In this document: positions 42,189-51,180 of the stretch, piece by piece
How the letters are laid out: each line of letters opens with the position of its first letter
Numbering within the stretch: position 1 is the stretch's first letter
DNA from: Methylobacterium sp. PvR107
Lineage (GTDB): Bacteria; Pseudomonadota; Alphaproteobacteria; Rhizobiales; Beijerinckiaceae
Assembly (NCBI RefSeq): GCF_017833295.1
Contig: NZ_JAFIBW010000001.1
Location: 3,114,001-3,178,000 of the forward strand
Direction of reading: 5' to 3'
Length of the DNA: 64,000 nucleotides
Translations under genes and position numbers: made by a program
The notes under the pieces: model-generated
Seen by the model: only the letters and a program-made list of their open reading frames with translations
What the model was told of the DNA's origin: nothing
The model's database searches: none

Positions 42189-45046
42189 CGCGGAATCCGT
42201 TCTCGCGTTCCCTGCGCGCGCGCCTCGTGGGCGCGACGCTCTCGACGGCCGCGATCGCCCTCGCGGCCCTCGTCTTTCTCGTGGCGCTGCGCTCCGGGCA
42301 GACCCTGAGCGAGCAGGCCCACGAGATCTCGCGCTGGTCGGAAGCCCAGCTCTCGGGCCGCCTACTGAGCGACGCAAAGCTCGCGGCGGCGCGGCTCCAG
42401 ATGCAACGCGAAGATGTGGAACGGCGCTTCGCCACAATGGCCAAGCGCTGGGACGTGTCCAAGGCCGTGTTCTCCGGTAACACGGTGGCAGCGTCCGAGC
42501 TCATGCGACCCGCCCTTTCGCTCGCGGATCTCGACGGGGTGATCGCCTTCGACCAGAATTTGCGGGCGCTTACTGCCGACCGGGTCGAGGCGGACCTGCT
42601 CACGGCCAACTCGGCGCTCGCGCAGACACCCCTGGCGGCCGCGCTGCGCGGGATGATAGCCAGGAACGACCGCGAACGTTCGACTGGGTTCGTGATGTCC
42701 CTGCGCTGGGACCCCGCTTTGGCCGGCGCGCTCGCCGCGGACGAGACCGGATCGCTCGTCGACGTCTTCGGTCAACCGCTGTTCGACGAGTTCGGCGAAG
42801 TGATCGGCGGTTTGGTCGGCTACCGGGTGCTCCGCCCGCGCGAGGAAATCCTGACGGCTTTCTCCGCGCTGAGCGGACGCGACGTCCTCATCCTCGCGGG
42901 CGCCCGCCTTCTCTCATCGGCGGGCGCCGAGATCCTTAGCGCGGGACTCGGCGTTGTCTCCGCGTCGGGCCTTCAGCCGATCGCCGGCGCCGAGAAGGTC
43001 GCGCGCTGCATCCCAGTGGCGCAGGAGATCCGGCTGTGCGTCGCGGCACCCCTGCGGGAGCTCGAGGAGATCAAGAACAAGGTCGTCGAGATCGGCGAGG
43101 CGAGCTCCCGTTCCCTCCTGACGACGCTCTGCGTCGTCGCGGGCCTGACCCTGTGCCTCGTGGCGATCGTGCTCCTGTTCCTGTCGAGCCGCATCACCCG
43201 TCCGCTGGTGCGGATCACCCAGACAGTCGCCGAAGTCGCGCGGGGAAACTGGCATGTGGCAGTGCCGGACGTCCGGCGCGAAGACGAGGTCGGCGACATC
43301 GCCCGTGCGGTGGTCGTCCTGGAGCACTCCCTCGCGGAGCGGGACCAGCTGCGCGACGACGTCTTCGCCAAGAACCAGATCCTGACGGAGCGGGAGGCGC
43401 AGCTAGAGGAGCAGAACGAGCGGTTCGACGCGGCCCTGAACAACATGTCCCAGGGCCTGTGCATGTTCGACGCGAACGGCCGCCTCAAGGTCTCGAACGC
43501 GCAGTTCCTCCGCATCTACAGGATCGCACCCGAGGCTCTTGGGCCCGATCCAAACCATTCCGATGTCTGGTCGCTGGCCGGACTCGCCGATCTGGCGGGC
43601 CGGGACTTAGGTGCACACGGCCGCGTGACGACCGCAACCCTTGCCGACGGACGCTGCGTCGAGATCGCCATTCAGTCGATGGTCGACGGAGGCTGGGTCG
43701 AGACGCACGAGGACGTCACCACGAGCGTGATCGCGCAGGCGCGCATCACGCACTTGGCAACCCACGACGCCCTGACGGGGCTTCCGAACCGGACGCTGCT
43801 CGCCGAACGTCTGGGCTCGGCGTTCTCGGAACTCGCCAGGGGCGGCCGCGCCGTTGCGGTCATCTGCCTCGACCTCGACGACTTCAAGGGGGTGAACGAC
43901 ACCTTCGGCCATCCCGCGGGCGACGATCTGCTCCGTCAAGTCGGCGGCCGGCTGACGGCCTTGAGCCCGCCGGGCAGCACCGTGGCACGCCTCGGCGGCG
44001 ACGAGTTCGCGATGGTCCTGTCCGGGTCGGAACTTGGGGATGGCGTGCTCAGGCTGGCGGAGGAGGCTCTGGTTCAGCTGCGGCGCCCGTTCCTCATCGC
44101 CGATCAGTTCGTCTCCGCCGATGCGAGCCTCGGGATCGCGATCTCAACACCGACCGATGCCGACGGCGACGATCTCCTCCGCCGCGCCGACCTCGCGCTC
44201 TACGTCGCCAAGGCCGATGGCGGCCGAAGGGTGCGCGCCTTCGAGCCGGAGATGGAGGAGCGTCAGCATCACCGGCGCTGGATCGAGCGCGAGCTGCGCA
44301 TCGCGATCGAGAATGGACAGATCGAGCTGCACTACCAGCCATTGTTCGAGCTCGCCACCAACACGGTGACGGGATTCGAGGCACTGGCCCGCTGGCACCA
44401 CCCCGAACGCGGCATGATCTCGCCCGGCGAGTTCGTGCCGGTAGCCGAGGCCACCGGTCTGATCGATGCGCTCGGGGTCTACGTCCTCCGGACTGCCTGC
44501 GCGGCCGCGATGGAATGGCCAGGGTCGCTGCGTGTGGCGGTCAACATCTCGCCGGCCCAGTTCCGGGAGGGTCATATCGACCAGATCGTGGAGGAGGTGC
44601 TGCACGCAACCCGGCTTCCGAGCCAACGCCTCGAACTGGAGATCACCGAATCGGTGATCCTCGGCCAAGATCAAGCCACCTACGAAAAGCTAACCCGGCT
44701 TCGCCGCCTCGGCGTGCGGTTCTCGATGGATGATTTCGGCACGGGCTACTCGTCGCTCAGTTCCCTCAACAGTTTCCGCTTCGACAAGATCAAACTGGAC
44801 CAGTCGTTTGTGCGGAATCTTATGGAACGGGACGAGGCCGCCGCGATCGTTCATGTCGTGGCAGAACTCGGCCGCAGCCTGAAGATCACTACAACGGCCG
44901 AGGGCGTCGAGACGGAAGAGCAGCTGGCCCGGCTCCGGGCGAGCGGCTTCTCGGAGGTCCAAGGCTACCTCCTGAGCCGGCCCATACCCGCCGCTGGGGT
45001 GGCCGGATTCATCCTCGCCCAGTGCAATCTCAGCGCCGCAGCCTGA
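42185..45046 (+). CDS. Membrane GGDEF/EAL cyclic-di-GMP enzyme with HAMP and PAS domains
   Basis: A 953-residue protein. Membrane segments near residues 17-38 and 312-337 enclose a periplasmic sensor of about 270 residues. A HAMP linker follows (SSRITRPLVRITQTVAEVARGNWHVAVPD), then a PAS-like region with NNMSQGLCMFDANGRLKVSNAQF. The diguanylate cyclase motif GGDEF is intact at residues 604-608. The phosphodiesterase motif EAL is intact at 732-734, with later DDFGTGYSSL present. Both activities are therefore possible. The GTG start overlaps the stop of the binding-protein gene, so the two are co-translated, and the binding protein is a likely partner of the periplasmic domain. Confidence 0.9.
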   Translation: MTRNPFSRSLRARLVGATLSTAAIALAALVFLVALRSGQTLSEQAHEISRWSEAQLSGRLLSDAKLAAARLQMQREDVERRFATMAKRWDVSKAVFSGNTVAASELMRPALSLADLDGVIAFDQNLRALTADRVEADLLTANSALAQTPLAAALRGMIARNDRERSTGFVMSLRWDPALAGALAADETGSLVDVFGQPLFDEFGEVIGGLVGYRVLRPREEILTAFSALSGRDVLILAGARLLSSAGAEILSAGLGVVSASGLQPIAGAEKVARCIPVAQEIRLCVAAPLRELEEIKNKVVEIGEASSRSLLTTLCVVAGLTLCLVAIVLLFLSSRITRPLVRITQTVAEVARGNWHVAVPDVRREDEVGDIARAVVVLEHSLAERDQLRDDVFAKNQILTEREAQLEEQNERFDAALNNMSQGLCMFDANGRLKVSNAQFLRIYRIAPEALGPDPNHSDVWSLAGLADLAGRDLGAHGRVTTATLADGRCVEIAIQSMVDGGWVETHEDVTTSVIAQARITHLATHDALTGLPNRTLLAERLGSAFSELARGGRAVAVICLDLDDFKGVNDTFGHPAGDDLLRQVGGRLTALSPPGSTVARLGGDEFAMVLSGSELGDGVLRLAEEALVQLRRPFLIADQFVSADASLGIAISTPTDADGDDLLRRADLALYVAKADGGRRVRAFEPEMEERQHHRRWIERELRIAIENGQIELHYQPLFELATNTVTGFEALARWHHPERGMISPGEFVPVAEATGLIDALGVYVLRTACAAAMEWPGSLRVAVNISPAQFREGHIDQIVEEVLHATRLPSQRLELEITESVILGQDQATYEKLTRLRRLGVRFSMDDFGTGYSSLSSLNSFRFDKIKLDQSFVRNLMERDEAAAIVHVVAELGRSLKITTTAEGVETEEQLARLRASGFSEVQGYLLSRPIPAAGVAGFILAQCNLSAAA

Positions 45047-45249
45047 GATCATGTCCCGCACCGATGCAGCCGGGATCGCGCCGAGCACGCGTTCAATCAG
45101 GCACGTCTTCGAAGGATGTCCGTCGCGACGGATCAAATAGCGCGCTGTGAAGCGGCTCGCGTGCTCCGGGACGGCGCTTTGTTGCTCATCAGACACAATC
45201 ACCCACTCACAGATCCGGGACTGAAATCATTAGTTTTCGACAGAAAGAA

Positions 45250-45486
45250 TTGCTGCTAAGAAGCCTCAATCCTGTTTATCTGCAGGATTTAAGCGACGAT
45301 TGTCGGATAATATTTTTGGTCCATAGAATGTTCTGCCTCAGCATCTTATGTATCGTTGCGGGAATTGCCACATCTAATTCGGCGTCCAAGCACGCGCATC
45401 ACCTAGTGCTGATAGAAGGTGTTGGTGGCGGCCTCCTGATACTTGGACTTGGACTGATTGGGTTCGGTCTTCCAATTTATCGGTAA
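45250..45486 (+). CDS. Possible small two-helix membrane protein
   Basis: A 78-codon frame ending in two hydrophobic segments, MFCLSILCIVAGIATSNS and LVLIEGVGGGLLILGLGLIGFGLPIY, joined by SASKHAHH. The DNA is clearly more AT-rich than the flanking genes. The true start may be the internal ATG at 45328. No family is recognised and no operon partner follows. Confidence 0.35.
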   Translation: MLLRSLNPVYLQDLSDDCRIIFLVHRMFCLSILCIVAGIATSNSASKHAHHLVLIEGVGGGLLILGLGLIGFGLPIYR

Positions 45487-46383
45487 GGCATCTTAGGACG
45501 ATCGATCTTCGAACATCGTTGAATGGGTCGTCTTACGCTCGGGGGTTTTGGCGTCGCGCGGGGCCCGTGCCGCAAGCCGGGCTTCGGGCAACGTCTGTCC
45601 GGTCGGCACCGGCACCGCGCCACAGCCCCGGAACGGGACCCCAGATCGGCCCGCAATTGGCCCCCTGCGCAAGCTCATACGGTGCGGCTGAGCCGATCCG
45701 ACATCTGGCTTTGGCGTCGTAAGCTCTGGCCTCAGGCGCGGTTCTTGAAGCGCCAGCTCTCATTGCCGGTCTCGACGATCTCACAGTGATGGATGAGCCG
45801 GTCGGGCAGCGCCCCGCTCAAGGTCGTGACGGATTTGGCGGGCTGCTCGGTCCTTGCCGGGAGGCCCGTCGCGGTGGGCGCCGCTCGTCTGAGGCACGAC
45901 CCGGTTCATCCCGGCCGTGTTCGGTCGGCTGCGTTTCCACGAAAGGTGGAAAGCTGAAGCTGAGGAGATCTCAGGGAAAAGGCTGCTTTGCGAGCCTCCG
46001 TCAGCGGCCGCTTCGGGGCAAATTCCCTCGTCGCCTGACCGACCACGATGGGCGCCAAGCCGAACGTCCGGTCCGGCCTGACGATGCCTTCCCCAAAAGC
46101 GGGCTCGCCGCTTCATGGGAGTCGCGCCGAAAAATCGGGCAGACTCGCCCAAGTCCCTTATGGCGCACCTGAAGATGTTGCGCGGGATCGGGTTCGATCT
46201 GCCACCGGACGCGATCTCCCGATGGCCGCGACCAGCCTCGCCGCTAAAAACACGCCGGTAAGACTGGTCGCAGGCGCTGGAAATTTCTGTCTCGGGACGG
46301 GGAGTTATTCCACCGACAGTTGAATCACCCTGCGTCCGCATATGCAGGACCGCGTCACGCTGCCGAGGCAGAAGAAATCAGGC
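45487..46383. other. Decayed insertion-sequence region
   Basis: About 900 bases without an intact gene. It holds the IstB C-terminal scrap at 45.73-45.83 kb and stretches around 46.01-46.10 kb reminiscent of the dispersed repeats. It separates the c-di-GMP gene from the GntR-led catabolic cluster. Confidence 0.5.
45732..45830 (-). pseudogene. IstB C-terminal remnant of an IS21-family element
   Basis: The reverse strand reads [31 protein letters not shown] followed by TGA, the typical end of an IstB helper ATPase. Nothing upstream continues the domain. It differs from the IstB at 61 kb, which ends in a different sequence, so it comes from another element. Confidence 0.7.
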
Positions 46384-47076
46384 TCAGCTGACAGCATCGA
46401 GCGTCTGCTGGTGGGTGCGCGCCGAGAGCTGCTTCAGGGCGACCGCACATGCATTCATGACATGGAGTCGCGCCACGTGTTCGGCTTTCGCGGCGTCGCG
46501 GGCCTGAAAAGCCTCGACGAGGGCATCGATCTCGGCGAGGCTGTGTGGCAGCCGCTCGGGATGCATCAGGGATGTCGCGCGCAGCAGGTTGATTCGGGAG
46601 TAGAATCCGCAAAGGATCTCGTAGACGAGATCGTTTCGGCAATTGCTGAGCATGATATCGTATAGAATACCCTTCGCGCGCAGGACGTGATCCGTGTTGC
46701 CGCTGCTAGCAGCCTCGCGCAGATGCCGGGCTGCCGCAGCGAATTCTGTGACGGCAGCGTCCGAAGCCTGGGTGGCGAATTCTCGGGCCGCGTAGCCTTC
46801 CAGGACAGCCCGCAGCGCGTAGAGCTGACGCGCCTCCTCCACCGAGATCGAGGCCACGACCGGGCCGCGATGTGGAACCGTGTGGACCAGCTTCTCGGCC
46901 TCGAGCCGGCGCAGGGCCTCGCGCACGGAGGCGCGGCTGACGCCGAGCCCCTCGCACAATTCGCGCTCGATCAGCCGCTCGCCGGGGGCGTAGACGCCCG
47001 AGGTGATCGCCTCGCGGACGGCGTCCTCGACCTTCCGACGGAGCGTGTCTGGCTGGATGGCCCTGATCTTGTTCAT
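46384..47076 (-). CDS. GntR-family transcriptional regulator, FCD type
   Basis: A 230-residue regulator. Residues about 10-75 form the winged helix: LRRKVEDAVREAITSGVYAPGERLIERELCEGLGVSRASVREALRRLEAEKLVHTVPHRGPVV. Residues about 80-215 form an all-helical FCD ligand domain (LYALRAVLEGYAAREFA). The ATG at 47076 starts at MNKIRAI. FCD regulators usually repress sugar-acid or aromatic-acid pathways until a carboxylic acid binds. It lies 85 bases after the catabolic run on the same strand and is the obvious candidate regulator of that cluster and the divergent TRAP system. Confidence 0.88.
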   Translation of the reverse strand: MNKIRAIQPDTLRRKVEDAVREAITSGVYAPGERLIERELCEGLGVSRASVREALRRLEAEKLVHTVPHRGPVVASISVEEARQLYALRAVLEGYAAREFATQASDAAVTEFAAAARHLREAASSGNTDHVLRAKGILYDIMLSNCRNDLVYEILCGFYSRINLLRATSLMHPERLPHSLAEIDALVEAFQARDAAKAEHVARLHVMNACAVALKQLSARTHQQTLDAVS

Positions 47077-47161
47077 CGCCTGGTGTTCGGGGAGCGCTGA
47101 TGAGCTAAACGGGTGACATGACGCAGCCCCGGGTGGCAAGGGATGTCCCGAAGCGCGTCGG

Positions 47162-47926
47162 TCAGCCCCGGCCCCGCGCGGCCAGCTCGTCGAGCAGGAT
47201 CGGCGCGGCCAGTTCCGCGCCGTGCATGCCGATCAGGCTGACGATCTCGAGAACCTCCATGAGTTCCTCCTTGGTCGCCCCGTAGCCGAGCGCGTTCTTC
47301 ATGTGCATCTTCAGGCCCGGCACGTAGAGATGGGTCGCCGCCGCGTCGAAGGCGCAGTAGACGAACTCCTTCATTTTCGGTGTCAGCACGCCGTGGCGCC
47401 AGGGCCACGCCGAGAAGTCGAGATAGCCCTCGAACAGGTCGGGATCGAGTTCGAGAAGTCCGTCCCAGAACGCGTGCCAGTAGCCCCGATCGCGGGTGAA
47501 GTCGGACTTCAGCTGCTCCTGCCGCGGCGACAGCGGCTCGGGGACGCTTCGCTGCCCGGCCTCCTCCAGCACCTCCAGCAGCAGCGGCACACCGATGTTG
47601 CAGGCGTGGATGCCGAGCGTGGCCGTCAGCGCGAGCACCTCCGCGATCTCGTCGGCGGTCGCGCCCGCGTCGAGGGCGTTTCGGATCTGGCGGCGGGTCC
47701 CGGGCGCGTAGAGATGCGTCGCGGCCGTCGCGGCCGAGAGCGCGATCAGGGCGCGGTCCTTGGCTCCGAGATGATTCTTGCGCACCGGCACCATCGCCAG
47801 CCGCGCCCAGGCGTCGAGGAAGCCCGGCGACAGCTCGGCCAGAGCCGCCTGCTCCGCGTCCCAGTAGCCGAGCTGCTGCTGCACGGTGTGCCGGAGGCTC
47901 TCCGGGTTCGGCGCGGCCCCGGTCAT
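47162..47926 (-). CDS. Double carboxymuconolactone-decarboxylase-like protein
   Basis: A 254-residue protein with two CMD/AhpD-like helical repeats. Repeat 1 holds LGAKDRALIALSAATAATHLYAPGTRRQIRNALDAGATADEIAEVLALTATLGIHACN. Repeat 2 holds LTPKMKEFVYCAFDAAATHLYVPGLKMHMKNALGYGATKEELMEVLEIVSLIGMHG. The redox CxxC of AhpD peroxidases is absent, so decarboxylase-like or structural roles fit better. The ATG overlaps the cupin gene stop by four bases. Confidence 0.85.
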   Translation of the reverse strand: MTGAAPNPESLRHTVQQQLGYWDAEQAALAELSPGFLDAWARLAMVPVRKNHLGAKDRALIALSAATAATHLYAPGTRRQIRNALDAGATADEIAEVLALTATLGIHACNIGVPLLLEVLEEAGQRSVPEPLSPRQEQLKSDFTRDRGYWHAFWDGLLELDPDLFEGYLDFSAWPWRHGVLTPKMKEFVYCAFDAAATHLYVPGLKMHMKNALGYGATKEELMEVLEIVSLIGMHGAELAAPILLDELAARGRG

Positions 47927-48312
47927 ACCGTGGCTCCGGCGTAATCGGCCTCGACCACCTCGTCCTGCCAGTTGGTCTGGCCGAGCGAGATCGCCGTGTG
48001 GAGCAGGTAGCTGTCGGCGGCCGCGCCGTGCCAGTGCCGCTCGTCCGCGGGGATCCAGACGATGTCGCCCGCCCGGATCGGCTGCGCCTGCTGGCCCGCG
48101 ACGCAGATCCAGCCCTTGCCGGCGGTCACCTGCAGGATCTGGCCCTGCGCGTGCGTGTGCCAGAAGGTCCGCGCGCCGGGCGTGAAGAAGACGTTGTTGA
48201 TCATCACGCCGCCCGTCGACGGCATCACCGGATCGGCCCAGACCTGCCCGGTGAAGGTCGGCCCGCGGCTCTCGGATTTCGCGCTCTTCTCGCGACCGTG
48301 GAAAATCTGCAT
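47923..48312 (-). CDS. Cupin-domain protein
   Basis: A 129-residue single-domain cupin. Motif 1 is FFTPGARTFWHTHAQGQILQVTAGKGWI, with two metal-ligand histidines and a Gln in place of the usual Glu. Motif 2 is AGDIVWIPADERHWHGA. The start has GAGAGGATACG upstream. Small cupins beside CMD-like proteins are often called quercetin-dioxygenase-like or decarboxylase-associated. It probably works with the overlapping double-CMD protein in the same pathway. Confidence 0.85.
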   Translation of the reverse strand: MQIFHGREKSAKSESRGPTFTGQVWADPVMPSTGGVMINNVFFTPGARTFWHTHAQGQILQVTAGKGWICVAGQQAQPIRAGDIVWIPADERHWHGAAADSYLLHTAISLGQTNWQDEVVEADYAGATV

Positions 48313-48333
48313 CGTATCCTCTCAGTTCTCGTG

Positions 48334-49227
48334 TCAGTTCCCATGGAGCCGGACGCCGCCGGAGACGTCGCCGATAGCGTCGACGACGCGGTTGGAGATG
48401 ACGTCGCCGTAGCCGAGCGCCGTGGCGAGGCCGAAGGTCGCCATCGGGCCCGCTGCGTTGAGGGAGGCGACACCGAGCTCGTGCAGGAGATCGGTGTAGA
48501 GGACGACATCCTTGGTCATGAGCTTGCCGGTCAGGCCGCCTTCCAGGTAGTCGCCGTCCACGATCTTCGGGAATCGGTTCAGCGTCGCGAAATTGACGCC
48601 GCTGGAGGCGTTCAGCACCTCTAGGAGCCGGTGCAGGTCGAGCCCGGCCTTCCTGCCCGCCACCATGACCTCCGCGGTGGCCGCGAGGCTGACCGCATTC
48701 AGGAAGTTGTTGAGCAGCTTGGTCGTGTGGCCGGCGCCGGAGGCACCCATCACGACGACCTTCCGGGCGATCGGCGCGAACACCCAGCCGAGCCGGTCGA
48801 TCACCGCCGGATCGCCGCCGACCATCAGGGTCAGCGTACCTTTCTCGGCCGCCGCGGCGCCGCCGGAGATGCCGGCATCCACGTAGGCGACGCCGCGCTC
48901 GGCCAGCGCCGCGGCGATGCGGCGCGTCGAGCTGGCGGCCGCCGTGCTGAGATCGACGACGATCTGCCCGTCCCGGCATCCCGCGAGGACGCCGCCCTCG
49001 CCGAGCACGACGCGCTCGACCACCTTGCTGTCGGGCAGGGACATGAGGATGACGTCGGCCCCTTCGACGACCGCGGCGGTCGAGGCCGCGGCCGTCGCGC
49101 CCCAGCGCGAAGCGGCCTCCCGGTCGGTGTCGAAGCCGACGACGTCGATTCCCGCCCCGGTCAGGCGGCGCGTCATGCGGCCGCCCATGTTGCCGAGCCC
49201 GATGAATCCGATCCGGTTCCCGTTCAT
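48334..49227 (-). CDS. NAD(P)-dependent beta-hydroxyacid dehydrogenase (3-hydroxyisobutyrate dehydrogenase family), paralog 1
   Basis: A 297-residue dehydrogenase. The nucleotide-binding motif is RIGFIGLGNMGGRMTRRLTGAGIDVVGFD. The substrate-binding motif is VDAGISGGAAAAEKGTLTLMVGG, and the catalytic Lys lies in GAGHTTKLLNNFLNAVSLAATAEVM. Known members oxidise 3-hydroxyisobutyrate, tartronate semialdehyde or related acids. A second member lies at 52.6-53.5 kb, distinct in sequence, so the pathway may have two hydroxyacid steps or act on two isomers. Confidence 0.9.
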   Translation of the reverse strand: MNGNRIGFIGLGNMGGRMTRRLTGAGIDVVGFDTDREAASRWGATAAASTAAVVEGADVILMSLPDSKVVERVVLGEGGVLAGCRDGQIVVDLSTAAASSTRRIAAALAERGVAYVDAGISGGAAAAEKGTLTLMVGGDPAVIDRLGWVFAPIARKVVVMGASGAGHTTKLLNNFLNAVSLAATAEVMVAGRKAGLDLHRLLEVLNASSGVNFATLNRFPKIVDGDYLEGGLTGKLMTKDVVLYTDLLHELGVASLNAAGPMATFGLATALGYGDVISNRVVDAIGDVSGGVRLHGN

Positions 49228-49253
49228 GCTGCGTCCTCCGCGCGGCGGCCCGC

Positions 49254-50630
49254 TCAGTACCCGGTGCCGAAATCGACGTCCTTGGTCTCCGGCCCGATGA
49301 GCGCGCCCACGGTGCCGATCAGGCCGCCGACGATCAGCAGCGCCACGGGCGTCAGCGCGAGCGGCATCAGCGCGCTCAGCCAATCCATGTAGAAGGCGTA
49401 GAAGGACGGGATCACCACCGAGAGGCTGAAGCCGATGCCGAAGCCGGTGGCGCGGACATCCGTGGCGAAGCGCTCGTTGATGTAAGTGACGATGACGCCC
49501 CAGGGCGAGGTCACGATGACTGCCAGGAGGCTGACCAGCAGCACGCGGGTGCCGAACGTCATGTCGGGCGTGACGGTCAGCGTGTAGAGGATGTACGCGC
49601 CGACGGTCGCGATCAGCGGGCCGACGATCACGAAGAAGCGTCGGCGGCCGATGACCTGCCCCATCAGACCGGAACCAATATAGCTGAAGAACAGGATCGT
49701 GTAGCAGATCATCAGCGTCGCGGTCAGCGCGAAGCCGTTGAGGTGCAGGGTCTTCACCAGCAACCCGGTCGGCATGTAGATCGTGATGATGTTCTGCGTC
49801 ATCCAGAATCCGGTCATCAGCAGAAGGACCTGCAGGAGGTCGCGGCCGCCCTTCCCGGAGAGCAGTCCCACCATGGGCGACGTCTCGGCCTGGACCGCCC
49901 CGCCGGCGGCCTCCTTCTTCCAGACCTCGGATTCCGAGACCTTGTGGACGTAGTAGAGCGCGAGCAGGCCGGCCAGCGCCGCGCCGACGATGAAGGGGAT
50001 GCGCCAGCCCCAGACCGTGTACGGCGACCCGGGCCCGTCGAGGGGGAACAGGTAGAACATCAGCATCGTGATCAGGTTGATGCTGACATAGGCAGCCGGG
50101 AAGCCCGCGATGATCAAACCGCCGACGAAGCCGCGCTTGTCCTTCTTGGAATACTCGATGGCGAGCGGCATCGCGCCGGTATAGCCGCCCCCGAGGAAGA
50201 TCCCGTCGAGGAAGCGCAGCAGCACCAGCAGGATGTACGAGGCGAGACCGAGGGTCTCGTAGCCGGGCAGCAGGCCGATCAGCAGCGTGATCACGCCGAA
50301 CCCCGCCACCGAGTAGATCGAGGCGGACCGGCGCCCGACCTTGTCGGCGATCAGACCGAAGATCAGCGCGCCGATCGGGCGGCCGAGCAAGGTGGTGATG
50401 AAGACCAGCGACGCCAGCACCGTCTCCATCTGGGGAGACAGGTTCTTCGGCTGGAACATGAACATCACCGGAGCCAGTGCGACGACCGGCAGGTAGATGT
50501 CGAACATGTCGATGTATTCTGAGAAGAACGCGCCGCGGATGGCGCTCTTACGCTTCTCCTCGACCGACTGGGACGACGCCGGGCGCACGCCCGCCGCGTC
50601 CGTTGCCAAGGCTGCCGACGTGACCGACAT
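49254..50630 (-). CDS. MFS carrier of the metabolite:H+ symporter group
   Basis: A 458-residue inner-membrane protein with about twelve hydrophobic helices. The loop 2-3 signature is GLIADKVGRRSASIYSVAGFGVITLLIGLL. The 4-5 region is LLVLLRFLDGIFLGGGYTGAMPLAIEYSKKDKRGFVGG, the pattern of ShiA/ProP/MhpT-like symporters for organic acids. The start has AGGAG nine bases upstream. It probably imports the substrate of the surrounding catabolic genes. Confidence 0.9.
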   Translation of the reverse strand: MSVTSAALATDAAGVRPASSQSVEEKRKSAIRGAFFSEYIDMFDIYLPVVALAPVMFMFQPKNLSPQMETVLASLVFITTLLGRPIGALIFGLIADKVGRRSASIYSVAGFGVITLLIGLLPGYETLGLASYILLVLLRFLDGIFLGGGYTGAMPLAIEYSKKDKRGFVGGLIIAGFPAAYVSINLITMLMFYLFPLDGPGSPYTVWGWRIPFIVGAALAGLLALYYVHKVSESEVWKKEAAGGAVQAETSPMVGLLSGKGGRDLLQVLLLMTGFWMTQNIITIYMPTGLLVKTLHLNGFALTATLMICYTILFFSYIGSGLMGQVIGRRRFFVIVGPLIATVGAYILYTLTVTPDMTFGTRVLLVSLLAVIVTSPWGVIVTYINERFATDVRATGFGIGFSLSVVIPSFYAFYMDWLSALMPLALTPVALLIVGGLIGTVGALIGPETKDVDFGTGY

Positions 50631-50720
50631 GGCGTCTCCTTCCCTGTTCGTCTGCCGCGCAATTTTTTTGACTGCGTCGGTGCGGGGCGCGGGTGCGTGC
50701 CCGCGCGGTCGTTCGCGAGA

Positions 50721-51122
50721 TCAGCGCCCGCCGGCGTGCTCCGCGTCCCACGCGGCGATCGCCGCGGAGGCGGTCCGGAAGGCGGCCAGGGCCGCCGGGG
50801 CGCCGCAATAGACGAGCGCCTGCATCAGCACGGCCTGGATCTCGTCCTTGGTCACGCCGTTGTTGAGGGCGCCTTTGACGTGGACGCCGAGCTCGTGGTG
50901 CTGGTTCATCGCGGTCAACATCGCGATGTTGAGCATGCTGCGGGTCTTGAACGGCAGCGTCTCGTCGCCCCAGACCGCGCCCCAGCAATACTCGGTGACG
51001 AGCCGCTGGACCGGACGGTTGAACGCGTCGGCATTGGCCCAGGATTTCTCGACATGGGCGGCGCCCAGGACGGTCTTGCGGTTCTCGAAACCCTGGCCGA
51101 ACAGCTCGCTCTCGTCGGACAT
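50721..51122 (-). CDS. Carboxymuconolactone decarboxylase-family protein
   Basis: A 133-residue single-domain protein: RLVTEYCWGAVWGDETLPFKTRSMLNIAMLTAMNQHHELGVHVKGALNNGVTKDEIQAVLMQALVYCGAPAALAAFRTA. This is the PcaC-like CMD fold at the normal length. PcaC decarboxylates 4-carboxymuconolactone in the protocatechuate branch, but other pca genes are missing, so the reaction here is uncertain. It sits between the MFS gene and the aldehyde dehydrogenase gene on the same strand. Confidence 0.88.
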   Translation of the reverse strand: MSDESELFGQGFENRKTVLGAAHVEKSWANADAFNRPVQRLVTEYCWGAVWGDETLPFKTRSMLNIAMLTAMNQHHELGVHVKGALNNGVTKDEIQAVLMQALVYCGAPAALAAFRTASAAIAAWDAEHAGGR

Positions 51123-51180
51123 CTGGTTCTCCTGGTCGAGGCCGGTGCGCGCAGGCGCCGGCCGCAGCGCGCGGGATGGA

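Noticed and set aside
45781..46341. Leftward frame of about 186 codons in the decayed region
   Set aside because: No domain, low-complexity composition, and the neighbouring frame carries the IstB scrap instead.
50721..51122. pcaC of the protocatechuate pathway
   Set aside because: The single CMD domain fits, but no pcaB, pcaD, pcaG or pcaH-like genes are in the window, so the specific name is not supported.
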